Source: Candidatus Heimdallarchaeota archaeon
GTDB taxonomy: Archaea; Asgardarchaeota; Heimdallarchaeia; JABLTI01
NCBI GenBank assembly: GCA_018238155.1
Contig: JABCTZ010000036.1
Coordinates: 186,001-250,000 of the forward strand
DNA: 64,000 bases
Reading direction: 5' to 3'
Shown: positions 25,438-33,953 of the stretch, in pieces
Layout of the letters: every line of letters starts with the position of its first letter
Numbering within the stretch: the first letter of the stretch is position 1
Notes under the pieces: generated by a model
Told to the model about the DNA's origin: nothing
The model's database searches: none
What the model saw: only the letters and a program-made list of their open reading frames with translations
Made by a program: the position numbers and the translations under genes

Positions 25438-25456
25438 TTCTTCTCCTCATTTTTTG
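25426..25456 (+). terminator. Hairpin plus T6 after dut
   Basis: A perfect 8-bp stem GAGAAGAA/TTCTTCTC with loop ATGA spans the dut stop codon and is followed by CTCATTTTTT, a clear intrinsic terminator. Confidence 0.65.
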
Positions 25457-25470
25457 AATTTTAAAGAACC

Positions 25471-25478
25471 TTTATATA
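25471..25478 (+). promoter_or_regulatory. TATA box of the MMPL transporter gene
   Basis: TTTATATA lies 15 bp after the dut terminator and directly before the operator array. A transcript start would be expected about 25 bp further on, inside the second repeat. Confidence 0.6.
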
Positions 25479-25528
25479 GTCAGAGGTCTGACTAAGATTA
25501 GAGGTCTTACTTAAGTGAGATGTCTAAC
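25479..25528 (+). promoter_or_regulatory. Three tandem operator-like palindromes, 18-bp period
   Basis: Palindromes GTCAGA-GG-TCTGAC (25479), ATTAGA-GG-TCTTAC (25497) and GTGAGA-TG-TCTAAC (25515) share the consensus GTnAGA-NN-TCTnAC and start exactly 18 bp apart, with 4-nt linkers. The array runs from just behind the TATA box across the expected start site, so a dimeric repressor bound there would block the transporter promoter. The regulator is not identified in this window. Confidence 0.6.
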
Positions 25529-25591
25529 TTGATATTTCTATTTATTTCACAGTAATTACAACTTTTTCAACAGGGGATTAACAAATGGCAA

Positions 25592-28500
25592 ATGAAACTA
25601 CGGTTGAAAAAACTTATGTGTAAAATCAAAATTAAAAAAGAAAAACTGGAACTAGAAAGTAAAATTACTGGTGATGGTTTAGAAAAGAAAAAAGATAACA
25701 AAGATAAAGCACCGAAAAAGAAAAGGGAAAAAGTTTTCTTTAAGAGGTTAGGTGAATTTGTCGTTAGAAGATATAAAATAATTCTAATAGTTAGCTTACT
25801 TTCTTTAGCATCAGCAATATATCCTGCATACCTTTTGCAAGGAGAATTGAAATACAATGATCAAGATTTTCTTCCTCAGAACCTTGAAAGCAGTATTGGC
25901 ATTCAAATTCTTGAGGATCAGTTTGATTCAAATATTTCAAGACTATCAACAATTATTGTTATAGATTCTGACGAACTTATTAGCTCGGAAGATAATCTTG
26001 CATATATTGAAGCTTTAACTCAAGGAATAAGCGATTCCAATTTTACGGATGATGTTGCAAGAGTTGATAATATCGTTTCAACTTTCAATGAGTATAATTC
26101 AACATACTGGTCTGAAATGAATCAAGCACAAGCTGTAATTAATGAAATGCTGGTAAATAATTTAACTTATGCTAATGCAGCAATTCACCAAGCAGCTCAA
26201 GAATTAAATACTACAATGAAACAAATTGCCGGTTTGTATCTAATGACTTGGTTTAACTTTTCACGCACTTATTATTATGGTCATTACGATTCGAATCTAT
26301 TCTCAGTTGGTCCTTTGAATTCAACAGTTTTACAAACTATTGCTTTAGATACTAATTTCACTACTGGATTTGCTATTGCACCAGAATATGTAAGTCTGGT
26401 TTATAATTATGCGAACTCCTTAGGAAATCATGCATTTGTAAATGACGTTGTTGTGAATGACTTTGCATTAAATATTGCCAATATGTCATTATTTTATGCT
26501 TCAAATATGACTCTTGAAGAGTATCAAGAACAGCTTTATCCATTACTTGACATGTATTACCAATATTGGAAACAAAGTTTTCAACAAACAATTACTATAC
26601 CAGGTGTAAGCATAGTTAATGGTACCTCATTGAGTGAAAATCTGTACGATAATTCCACAATACCTAATGCTTATGTCAGTCAAGGAACAACTTTAGGCTA
26701 TCTTCAGATGGTAAATAATACCGCATTTCAAAATATCGATATTAGAAACATGATACTCTCTCAAGCGAGCGAATTCTTTGATCTATCTGATCCTCAAATT
26801 ATGGCTTTTCTTAGTAGTGAATACTTAGAAACAATAATTGAAGCAGTGTATGATTTGGGACCAAATCCATCGCAACTTGCAATTCAAGCATTATCTTCAT
26901 CAATAACTGAACAGATCATTCAAGGAATAATTTTAGCCAATCCTTCCATTCCTTCCATTGAAGAATTTTGCACAAGTCCTCAAGTATCAAATATTACTCG
27001 ATGGTTCTTAAGTACAGATGGTAAGTGCTCTATTTACTTGGTATCATATGATGTTTCGAGATACTCTTCCATTGAAGAAAAAGATCGAGTATTAGTTGCA
27101 GCAGATAAATGGATAGGAGAATATTCTCATCAACTAATTTCTGATATGAATTTAACTCAAACGAGAATTTATCATACTGGTGAAATATTCATAACAGAGA
27201 GTATAACAACGTCCTCAGGAGAAGCTGCAGGTAGCATTGATATTTTTGCCGTTGTTTTTGTTGTAATAGCTTTACTACTTATTTTCACTAGCCTAATTGC
27301 ACCTCTAATCCCATTACTTACAATTGGAATTGCTATTGTAATCTCTTTTGCATTTCTCTTCTGGGTATCAAAAGCTATGGATATTCATTACTTAAGCACT
27401 CTCATTTTGACGATTATCTCATTAGGAGCTGGTGTTGATTATTGTATCTTTATTTACTCTAGATATACTGAAGAACTCAAAAGAGGTAAACCCAAAGAAG
27501 ATGCAGTAAAAATTGCTATTGAACATGCAGGAGAATCAGTTTTCCATTCCGGGTTAACAGTGATGGTTGGATTTGGAGCTCTCATTATACCTGATTTCCC
27601 AATGTTACGAAGTCTTGGTATTGCAATGTTAATTGGTGTTGCTTTTTCAATAATGGCTTCGATATTTATTGTTCCATCTTTGTTAATGCTATTAGGAAAT
27701 GCAGTATTTTGGCCTAAACAACTGAATACTATTCTTCGACCGCAAAAGTGGTTCAAGAAGAAAAAAGCTATAGCTATTGAACAACCCGAGGAACAATCTG
27801 AAAATGTTCCTGATGGTCAAGCAATCCAGAAGACCAAATTGATAGAAGAAGAAATTAGTAAACCAAAAAGAAAAGATAGTTTATCAATACGCATTGGAAA
27901 ATTCGTCACGAAAAATGGTCTTGCTATCTTTTTATTAGCAATTGTATCTATTGCTCCTTTGGTTTATTTCACCACACAAATGAAAACAAGTACTGATTTC
28001 ATGCGAATGATGCCTTCAGACTTTGAGCCTAGAGATGCTTCTGATATTTTGACTGAAAAGATGGATTATGGTAATCCAATAGCCGTTAAACTATTATTTA
28101 CAAATCTAGATCAAGAAGTCCTCTCTCGAGAGACACTTATTGACACAGAAAATTTATGTATACAAATCCTTTCACAAGAACATGTAAAGACTATACGGAC
28201 AGTCACTAGACCATTAGGTACAAATTCAACATCATTTGAAAATCCCGCAATGTATTCAAGTTATCTAAGTATAATGGATGATTTCGTAGGAAAAGATAAT
28301 CATACTTTCTATATGGAAATTTACTTAGATATTGATCCCTATTCAGACGAAGCAAATAATTATGTAGGTAACTTGCCTGATTTTATAGATGAAGCAATAT
28401 CTCAAGAAGATTTAACATCTCTTACAAACGCTGACCATTATGTCATGGGTGTTTCTAGAACTTTTTATGAAATGAATTTAGTAACTACTCAAGCATATCC

Positions 28501-29266
28501 AATCGTTATTCCTATCGTGATAATAGGTGTGTTTTTCGTATTACTCTTCCTGTTTGGATCCTATTTCACTCCAATTAGATTGATACTCACAATTGGTATG
28601 AGTATAGCATTTACTTTGGGGATGTTGTATCTAGTATATGGAATTGGTTTAGGCGCACCAATATTCTGGCTTCTTCCAATAATGCTATTTTCCATTTTAA
28701 TGGGGTTGGGCCTGGATTATGATATCTTCTTGGTATCTCGAATCAAAGAGTATTGCCAAGCAGGAATGACGGATAAAGATGCTATTATTCACGCTTTGGA
28801 TCATACTGGAACAATCATTACATCATGTGGATTAGTGATGGCTGCAGCATTCAGTAGCCTAATGTTCACTGAGCTCTGGCACATCAACGAACTAGGATTT
28901 GCATTCACAATATCAATCTTAATCGATGCGACAGTAGTTCGTCTAATTCTTGTACCATCAATAATGGTGTTATTGGAAAAATTCAATTGGAAAGGACCCA
29001 AAAGATTGCAAAAAGTACATCGCGATCCAAAAGTAACTGCAGTAATGAAAATTTTAGGTGATAATATCGGCATTGAAATTTTCAGTCCTGAATTAAAGAA
29101 ATCTCTTGAAGATATTGTCGATCAATCATCTTCTAGTACTACGGTTGAGGAGTTGATAGATAATATGCAACCAACATTGATACAGTATATCGATGAGAAG
29201 AAATTGACAACTGGAATAACTAATCTTATGACTACTAAATTGAACGAAATTGCATTGAAATCGTAA
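25592..29266 (+). CDS. MMPL/RND-family transporter
   Basis: A 1224-residue integral membrane protein with two homologous halves. Each half has an N-terminal helix, a large extracytoplasmic domain (about residues 80-540, Asn-rich, and 800-965) and a six-helix bundle (about 550-720 and 980-1140). RND/MMPL signatures are GAGVDYCIFIYSRYTEELK near residue 613 and GLGLDYDIFLVSRIKEY near 1040. It would export lipids or hydrophobic compounds using a cation gradient. The first 45 residues are highly basic. The N-terminus is uncertain: an ATG at 25585 with a better-placed upstream AGGGGAT gives MANETTVEKTYV and then a stop in another frame. Transcription is probably controlled by the array at 25479-25528; a strong terminator follows. 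Confidence 0.88.
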   Translation: MKLRLKKLMCKIKIKKEKLELESKITGDGLEKKKDNKDKAPKKKREKVFFKRLGEFVVRRYKIILIVSLLSLASAIYPAYLLQGELKYNDQDFLPQNLESSIGIQILEDQFDSNISRLSTIIVIDSDELISSEDNLAYIEALTQGISDSNFTDDVARVDNIVSTFNEYNSTYWSEMNQAQAVINEMLVNNLTYANAAIHQAAQELNTTMKQIAGLYLMTWFNFSRTYYYGHYDSNLFSVGPLNSTVLQTIALDTNFTTGFAIAPEYVSLVYNYANSLGNHAFVNDVVVNDFALNIANMSLFYASNMTLEEYQEQLYPLLDMYYQYWKQSFQQTITIPGVSIVNGTSLSENLYDNSTIPNAYVSQGTTLGYLQMVNNTAFQNIDIRNMILSQASEFFDLSDPQIMAFLSSEYLETIIEAVYDLGPNPSQLAIQALSSSITEQIIQGIILANPSIPSIEEFCTSPQVSNITRWFLSTDGKCSIYLVSYDVSRYSSIEEKDRVLVAADKWIGEYSHQLISDMNLTQTRIYHTGEIFITESITTSSGEAAGSIDIFAVVFVVIALLLIFTSLIAPLIPLLTIGIAIVISFAFLFWVSKAMDIHYLSTLILTIISLGAGVDYCIFIYSRYTEELKRGKPKEDAVKIAIEHAGESVFHSGLTVMVGFGALIIPDFPMLRSLGIAMLIGVAFSIMASIFIVPSLLMLLGNAVFWPKQLNTILRPQKWFKKKKAIAIEQPEEQSENVPDGQAIQKTKLIEEEISKPKRKDSLSIRIGKFVTKNGLAIFLLAIVSIAPLVYFTTQMKTSTDFMRMMPSDFEPRDASDILTEKMDYGNPIAVKLLFTNLDQEVLSRETLIDTENLCIQILSQEHVKTIRTVTRPLGTNSTSFENPAMYSSYLSIMDDFVGKDNHTFYMEIYLDIDPYSDEANNYVGNLPDFIDEAISQEDLTSLTNADHYVMGVSRTFYEMNLVTTQAYPIVIPIVIIGVFFVLLFLFGSYFTPIRLILTIGMSIAFTLGMLYLVYGIGLGAPIFWLLPIMLFSILMGLGLDYDIFLVSRIKEYCQAGMTDKDAIIHALDHTGTIITSCGLVMAAAFSSLMFTELWHINELGFAFTISILIDATVVRLILVPSIMVLLEKFNWKGPKRLQKVHRDPKVTAVMKILGDNIGIEIFSPELKKSLEDIVDQSSSSTTVEELIDNMQPTLIQYIDEKKLTTGITNLMTTKLNEIALKS

Positions 29267-29284
29267 AATCATCAAAACAATAAT

Positions 29285-29312
29285 ACTTCTCGTTATGAGA
29301 AGTCTTTTTTTT
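29285..29312 (+). terminator. Hairpin plus T8 after the MMPL gene
   Basis: A 7-bp perfect stem ACTTCTC/GAGAAGT with loop GTTAT, followed by C and eight T. Confidence 0.75.
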
Positions 29313-29355
29313 CTAATATTCAATACAACATAAATAAATGTCTAGAGGTCGCCTT

Positions 29356-29766
29356 CTAAAAAAAAAGTTCAAAAAGTTCCTCTATTTGCTTGAGTGCTCT
29401 TTTTGCAGGGATAACTGCTAGTCCGGCTTTTTTTGCTTTAATCCCTCTAAATTTCATTGCCATAGTAAAATTTTCTGAGCGAGCAATTAATAAACTTCCT
29501 TGCTCTGTTCTTATATTCATATGTCTGAAAGTATCTTCGGGATTGCCTTCAATGCTTTGTAGAGCAAGCAATGTACTGATACTCTTTATTGTGTCAATTA
29601 GTAGGGCTGCTGTTCCTTCGACATTTATAGAACCTTTATGCTCGTGTACACTACAACAAGGTAATCCTTCTTCTGTTGTAAGAACTATATCTGATGAGCC
29701 TGCTCTGTCCATCAAATCACGGAGAATTTTTTCCGTTAGCTCGTTTATTGAAGCACTTTCATCCAT
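29356..29766 (-). CDS. Roadblock/LC7-like domain protein
   Basis: A 136-residue single-domain protein. The layout is helix, strand (SSDIVLTTEEGLPCCSV), strand (GSINVEGTAALLIDTIKSIS helix), then strands RTEQGSLLIARSE and FTMAMKFRGIKAK and a C-terminal helix (KRALKQIEELF). This matches the roadblock/LC7 (MglB-like) fold that binds or regulates Ras-like GTPases and that is abundant in Asgard archaea. It starts with ATG. It is read in the same direction as the HEAT-to-Arf-like group upstream but 397 bp downstream of it, so a common transcript is unlikely though functional association is possible. Confidence 0.72.
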   Translation of the reverse strand: MDESASINELTEKILRDLMDRAGSSDIVLTTEEGLPCCSVHEHKGSINVEGTAALLIDTIKSISTLLALQSIEGNPEDTFRHMNIRTEQGSLLIARSENFTMAMKFRGIKAKKAGLAVIPAKRALKQIEELFELFF

Positions 29767-30163
29767 ACCAATACCCCGAATTATAATAATTAATTTGCTC
29801 TCTTAATTTTTTAACTTTCTTCAAATAATCAAATTACTTCTTACTATAATTAGTTTTGTATATAATCAAAAGTTGTATGCGATGGATCAAATTCATCCTT
29901 GGGATTTTTAAGGTTGGAAATATGAATTTTAAATTTTGCTTTTTTTTGGACAATGGTTAGAAATTAATCAACTGAAATTTATTAAGTATAAAAAATTTTA
30001 AAAATAAAATACAAGAGGGATAGCTCCTCTTATTCTCTTTTCTTACGGTTGAATTATGTAAAATTTCTGAAAAAAATCATTAAAATTTAATGATTAAAAC
30101 AGAACGATTTTTTAGCGCGCTTATAAAAAAAAAAGACTACTCTTACACAAACTCCTTCACTAA
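29767..30163. other. AT-rich intergenic region
   Basis: 397 bp without a credible gene. It contains homopolymer A/T runs, the minus-strand promoter of the roadblock gene and the 3' end of the HEAT gene transcript. A weak hairpin GATGGAT-CAA-ATTCATC occurs near 29880. Nothing else was seen. Confidence 0.5.
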
Positions 30164-30919
30164 CTAAAATAATAATGGATAAGCAAGCTCGTGCAAGATT
30201 TCATATTTCTTTGGATCAAAATCTACTTCATCTAGTAATTCATTCAAGTAAGTGTACTCGAATTCATTTAATGCCACTGGGAAACTCTTCTTATCAATTT
30301 CCTCTTTTTGTATAGCAAAGAAATTTAGTAATAACGGACCAAGATATCCTGTTTCTACATAAATTTGAACTATCCAGTGGAAATAATGCATTAGTTCTTT
30401 CAGCGTTGAATTTTCGATTGCTTCTGCAATGATACTATAAGAAGTCATCAAAGCTGCCCTTCTAGTGAGATAGTCTTTAGTTTTTCCTACAGAAATCAAT
30501 GCCGCTAATAGTTTAAGATCTGCCCAACTTGAAAGTGCAATAATAACTGCATATTGTAAATCAGCTTTACTTTCTGTCAGAATCTTTAGCAATATTGGAA
30601 GAGAATCGCTATGACCTATTTTTCCTATTACTTCAATTACAGCGAGTTTTTTCGCTAGAGAATCTGATTTGAGTTCTATATGCAGTTGTTTTACTAAATC
30701 ACTTGAGGGTTTCTTCTCGTATACTCTAGCAATAGCCATTGAACAAGCATTTCTAACATTCCATGATGGATCTTCTAACCCGTCAAGTAATTTATCAAAG
30801 GACGCTTGTCCGCCAACTTCGAGAAGGGTTAAAGCTCCTTTAACACGATCAATCTCTTTTTCTGAGGTTAATCTTCTCTTTGCTATTCCTCTTTGAAATA
30901 CTCGTTTGATAAAAGCCAT
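30164..30919 (-). CDS. HEAT-repeat protein (last gene of the PrkA-like group)
   Basis: A 251-residue protein of helical HEAT repeats, e.g. FDKLLDGLEDPSWNVRNACSMAIARVYEK, LAVIEVIGKIGHSDSLPILLKIL and AVIIALSSWADLKLLAALIS. The N-terminus is basic (KRVFQRGIAKRRL) and the C-terminus is a different helical stretch with FDPKKYEILHELAYP. HEAT repeats are protein-binding scaffolds. The ATG follows the 532-residue gene's stop by two bases, so the two are translated from one transcript, and this protein should work with the AAA+/VWA group. Confidence 0.82.
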   Translation of the reverse strand: MAFIKRVFQRGIAKRRLTSEKEIDRVKGALTLLEVGGQASFDKLLDGLEDPSWNVRNACSMAIARVYEKKPSSDLVKQLHIELKSDSLAKKLAVIEVIGKIGHSDSLPILLKILTESKADLQYAVIIALSSWADLKLLAALISVGKTKDYLTRRAALMTSYSIIAEAIENSTLKELMHYFHWIVQIYVETGYLGPLLLNFFAIQKEEIDKKSFPVALNEFEYTYLNELLDEVDFDPKKYEILHELAYPLLF

Positions 30920-30921
30920 GA

Positions 30922-32520
30922 TTAACTGCTCTCCTCTTGTTGAGTAACTATCTCATCAATCAATACACGAACTGAAGCTAGCTTTGATTGACTCATTTTG
31001 TTCAAATGGCTATAGTCAACTTCCTTGCGTATTTTTGAAGTCCCATATAGCACACCTGTTGCAACACTAGTTTCTTTTTCTTTTGCTTGTTCTTCTTTTT
31101 GAGCTCTAACGAAATCTAACAACTCTTTTGAGATATCAATTGCTCGAGTGTAAATTGGAATGTCCCACGGTGACATTGGATTGTCATCTAGACTGCCCAC
31201 TGAGAGAAGTGTTCCCACAACCATCCTGTCTAATTTTTTAAACATAATAATATCAGGGAAACCTGGTGTTGGCATTTTGAAATTTTGACGATAGAGCAAA
31301 CTGTGGTTATGAAGTATTAGTAACTGTTCCAGATTAACCGATTCATCATCAATTTCGAATACGTAAATTGGTTTTGAATCAACTTTAACATAGCCAAAAA
31401 ATTGGAATGCTTTGCTACTTTCTAACCATTGACCAACATTGACTACTTGGAAACGATGAACAAATTTAATGTAATCATCAATCTGATCCCATTCTCTTTC
31501 GTAGATATTCCATGTTTTTCTCCAATATCCAGTTGAGTCTGCATGCCAGTAGACATTTGTAGATTGAGTTCTATCTCTAACGTCCTTGATGATTTTTCTT
31601 GCTTCTGGACCCCCACCTACTTTATTAAGAAGGTCGAGATCACCGTTCATTTTAAGAACTTCTTGAATGATTTCTCTTGGTTTATCCAATTTATCTTCAA
31701 AAGCTCTTTTGATTAGTTCAAGAGAGAAATGGTTCATTGGTGGTCCATAAATTGGTTTGAGTAAACGTGGCAGTGTATTGAATTTGTATTCTCCTTTTTC
31801 GAGAATTTTTGTGGCTATTTCTGTATGGATGTAATTTGCAAAGGCTTCTATTAGAATCCCAGTAAGATTCTTCTTTTGCACAGCCTCTGCTCGCCTGTTA
31901 AGAAAAGTAATTATTTCCAAAAGAAAGTTCTGGAAAAGGGATGTTTTTCTTGAGCTTTCAGGTGGGAGATAAAAATCTTGTACTCCAAATGTAGAGAGGA
32001 GGCGTATAACAGCGATCATATCTTGGAAATAAGCCAAACCCCAACCTATTTGACGATCTTCTTTCAAGCCATAAGCATTATTCATCATTAGTTCCTTAAT
32101 GATCATATCCATACGATAAATTTGTGTGAGCATTTCACTATCATTTGTAGCAGATTTTTCAGCAAAATATGCATGAGCAAATGCATGAATAAACATAACT
32201 CTCAAAGAGAAATCTCTTTCAGGGCTTCCTTCAAGTTCGAAGGGAAGACTCAAGTAAATCATTGTAGGCTTACTTGAGAAAACTGAAATACATTCATCTG
32301 CCAAGTAATTCCTCGCTCGAGATTTTCTCAAATTTTCAACCATTTCTTGGGAAAGCACCGCATGTGGGCTTCCACCTAATTCCATTACTTGGTAGAGACT
32401 ACTGTGAAGCTCTGGATCAATAAATACTAGTACTTTATAGTCTTCTGGTGTTTCACCTACAAATTCCTCGAAGTCTTTTCGAGCTTGTTTATAGATTTCA
32501 ACTACTCGTGGATTGTCCAA
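30922..32520 (-). CDS. Unknown 532-residue protein with an HxxxH motif (possible SpoVR-like partner)
   Basis: A soluble protein I do not recognise with confidence. Near residue 112 it has FIHAFAHAYFAEK: the two histidines are spaced as in HExxH metalloproteases but the catalytic Glu is Ala. A similar HAxxxH-like segment followed by aromatics occurs in the SpoVR family (HAxxGHNxFF). That, and the position after a PrkA-like ATPase and a VWA protein, suggests a SpoVR-like third member; this is a hypothesis. The C-terminal 80 residues are charged and probably flexible. The TTG start at 32520 lies inside the end of the VWA gene (23-base overlap), which implies translational coupling. Confidence 0.6.
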   Translation of the reverse strand: MDNPRVVEIYKQARKDFEEFVGETPEDYKVLVFIDPELHSSLYQVMELGGSPHAVLSQEMVENLRKSRARNYLADECISVFSSKPTMIYLSLPFELEGSPERDFSLRVMFIHAFAHAYFAEKSATNDSEMLTQIYRMDMIIKELMMNNAYGLKEDRQIGWGLAYFQDMIAVIRLLSTFGVQDFYLPPESSRKTSLFQNFLLEIITFLNRRAEAVQKKNLTGILIEAFANYIHTEIATKILEKGEYKFNTLPRLLKPIYGPPMNHFSLELIKRAFEDKLDKPREIIQEVLKMNGDLDLLNKVGGGPEARKIIKDVRDRTQSTNVYWHADSTGYWRKTWNIYEREWDQIDDYIKFVHRFQVVNVGQWLESSKAFQFFGYVKVDSKPIYVFEIDDESVNLEQLLILHNHSLLYRQNFKMPTPGFPDIIMFKKLDRMVVGTLLSVGSLDDNPMSPWDIPIYTRAIDISKELLDFVRAQKEEQAKEKETSVATGVLYGTSKIRKEVDYSHLNKMSQSKLASVRVLIDEIVTQQEESS

Positions 32521-33895
32521 GTCTCATACTCTCCGTAATGATGGTTTTTGCTAGTACATCCATCCTTGATGGATTAATTATTACTGGATATGCGATACCT
32601 CGCAGGGCTCTTCTTGTATCTCTCCAGAGATCCGTGTGTCGTAATCGCTCTGATCCAATCATAAAGTAGGATACTTTCCAAGTTCTACTTCTGTCTCTTA
32701 CAACTTCTCTAAGTAAGCTGTTAAGTTCAATGTAACAATTCCGTGCAACAGGATCTATTACTTCCCGTTCTTCTTCAAAATAATGCGATAAACTTGTTGA
32801 TGGTTTTACATTATATCCCGGAATCAGCTCATTTGGGCGTCCATCTGTGACAATGATGATGTGGATGTCTCTATTTTGAGTGTTTTTCTTAATACGCGCA
32901 TGATCTATTGCTGCTCTAATTGAAGCACTCATTGGAGTTCGTCCTTTCGCTTGTGCTGTTAATAGAAATCGTTCCAATTCTCCTTCTGAAGAAACTATTC
33001 GGCGATTCTTGGAAATAGGAACAACTGCAGTTCTGAATGCTCGCTGGTTTGTTCTTCTTGATCTGCCTTGTTTCTTCAAGTAATAGAAGATTGCCAGAGA
33101 AGTTAAGAGAGCACCTTCAAGTCTAGAAAAATGTGTTCCTTGTACTACATTTCTCATAGATTGAGAAATATCAACAGTAAGATAGATCTGTGCATTTCGA
33201 TCTTTCTTCATGATGACGATATCATCTGTATCAATAGATTTTGGTGGAATAGATTGGGAGGTAAGAATTGAGTGTTCGAATGTCTTCTTTTTATGGATTT
33301 TACCTCGAGGTCTGACAATTGTTTCATTTACAGGCCTAGCTGGTAATTGCCTAGTTAGCCAGTTACCAAGTTGGTTTCCTAAGAAATCCATGACTTCCTC
33401 ACGTTTTATCCTCATCTTATGACCAAAACGATCAGTAATTTCAATGTCTGTTAATTCTTCCAGAGTACGTAATGACTCTGTCAATTGTTTTTTGTAATCT
33501 GCTGTACCTTCGAATCCTTTCAGATGTTTTTGAATAAAGGACTCAATTTCCTCTTTCGTTTGCAGTTCACCCATGTTAACTTTCAATAGAGCATCAGGTA
33601 AAGCTTCATTGCCTAGATACTCAAGTATTTCAAGTTCCCGGATAAGATCTTCTTCTTCCATGGGTTCCATTGGTGTAACAAGCAATCTTCTGCGGATATT
33701 TTTTACTGCAACAGCATTCTCAAGAGACATACCTAAAACTAGGGCTTCTCGAGAGCTTTGCCCTTTACGGGGGTCTCGCCATTTTTGCAATACGCTTGCA
33801 GCATCTGCGAAGTCAAACACAAAATCGGGGTCTCGCCAAAGTGTCAATGGATCCGAAAATCTCTCTCGAGTTATCATGTGTAATCTATGAGGCAT
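32498..33895 (-). CDS. VWA-domain (MIDAS) protein, YeaH/CoxE-like partner of the AAA+ ATPase
   Basis: A 465-residue protein. The N-terminal 200 residues are helical (ALVLGMSLENAVAVKNIRRRL, then a basic linker with RGKIHKKKTFEHSIL). A von Willebrand A domain follows, with the MIDAS motif DISQS near residue 241, the conserved Thr in KGRTPMSASIRAAIDHA and the Asp in IIIVTDGRPNE, so metal binding is intact. VWA proteins paired with MoxR or PrkA-type ATPases act in assembly or remodelling of target proteins. Encoded between the AAA+ gene (58 bp upstream) and the 532-residue protein (overlapping), it is the VWA member of the set. Confidence 0.88.
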   Translation of the reverse strand: MPHRLHMITRERFSDPLTLWRDPDFVFDFADAASVLQKWRDPRKGQSSREALVLGMSLENAVAVKNIRRRLLVTPMEPMEEEDLIRELEILEYLGNEALPDALLKVNMGELQTKEEIESFIQKHLKGFEGTADYKKQLTESLRTLEELTDIEITDRFGHKMRIKREEVMDFLGNQLGNWLTRQLPARPVNETIVRPRGKIHKKKTFEHSILTSQSIPPKSIDTDDIVIMKKDRNAQIYLTVDISQSMRNVVQGTHFSRLEGALLTSLAIFYYLKKQGRSRRTNQRAFRTAVVPISKNRRIVSSEGELERFLLTAQAKGRTPMSASIRAAIDHARIKKNTQNRDIHIIIVTDGRPNELIPGYNVKPSTSLSHYFEEEREVIDPVARNCYIELNSLLREVVRDRSRTWKVSYFMIGSERLRHTDLWRDTRRALRGIAYPVIINPSRMDVLAKTIITESMRLGQSTSS

Positions 33896-33929
33896 TGTGT
33901 ATGCGCTCCATTTCTTGTAAATATTAATA

Positions 33930-33953
33930 AATATCCAGTATTTCCTGGATATT
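33930..33953. promoter_or_regulatory. Intercistronic hairpin between the AAA+ and VWA genes
   Basis: A perfect 9-bp stem AATATCCAG/CTGGATATT with a 6-nt loop begins immediately after the AAA+ gene's stop codon. There is no T-run beyond it in the reading direction. It may stabilise or partly terminate the upstream message and so set the ratio of the two proteins. Confidence 0.45.

Noticed and set aside
25479..25528. Possible CRISPR array from the three 18-bp repeats
   Set aside because: The units are directly adjacent with 4-nt linkers and no unique spacers, and each is a palindrome. No cas genes are present. It fits operator sites.
29767..30163. Hidden RNA gene in the 397-bp gap
   Set aside because: The composition is AT-rich with only a weak wobble hairpin near 29880, and no conserved motif was seen.
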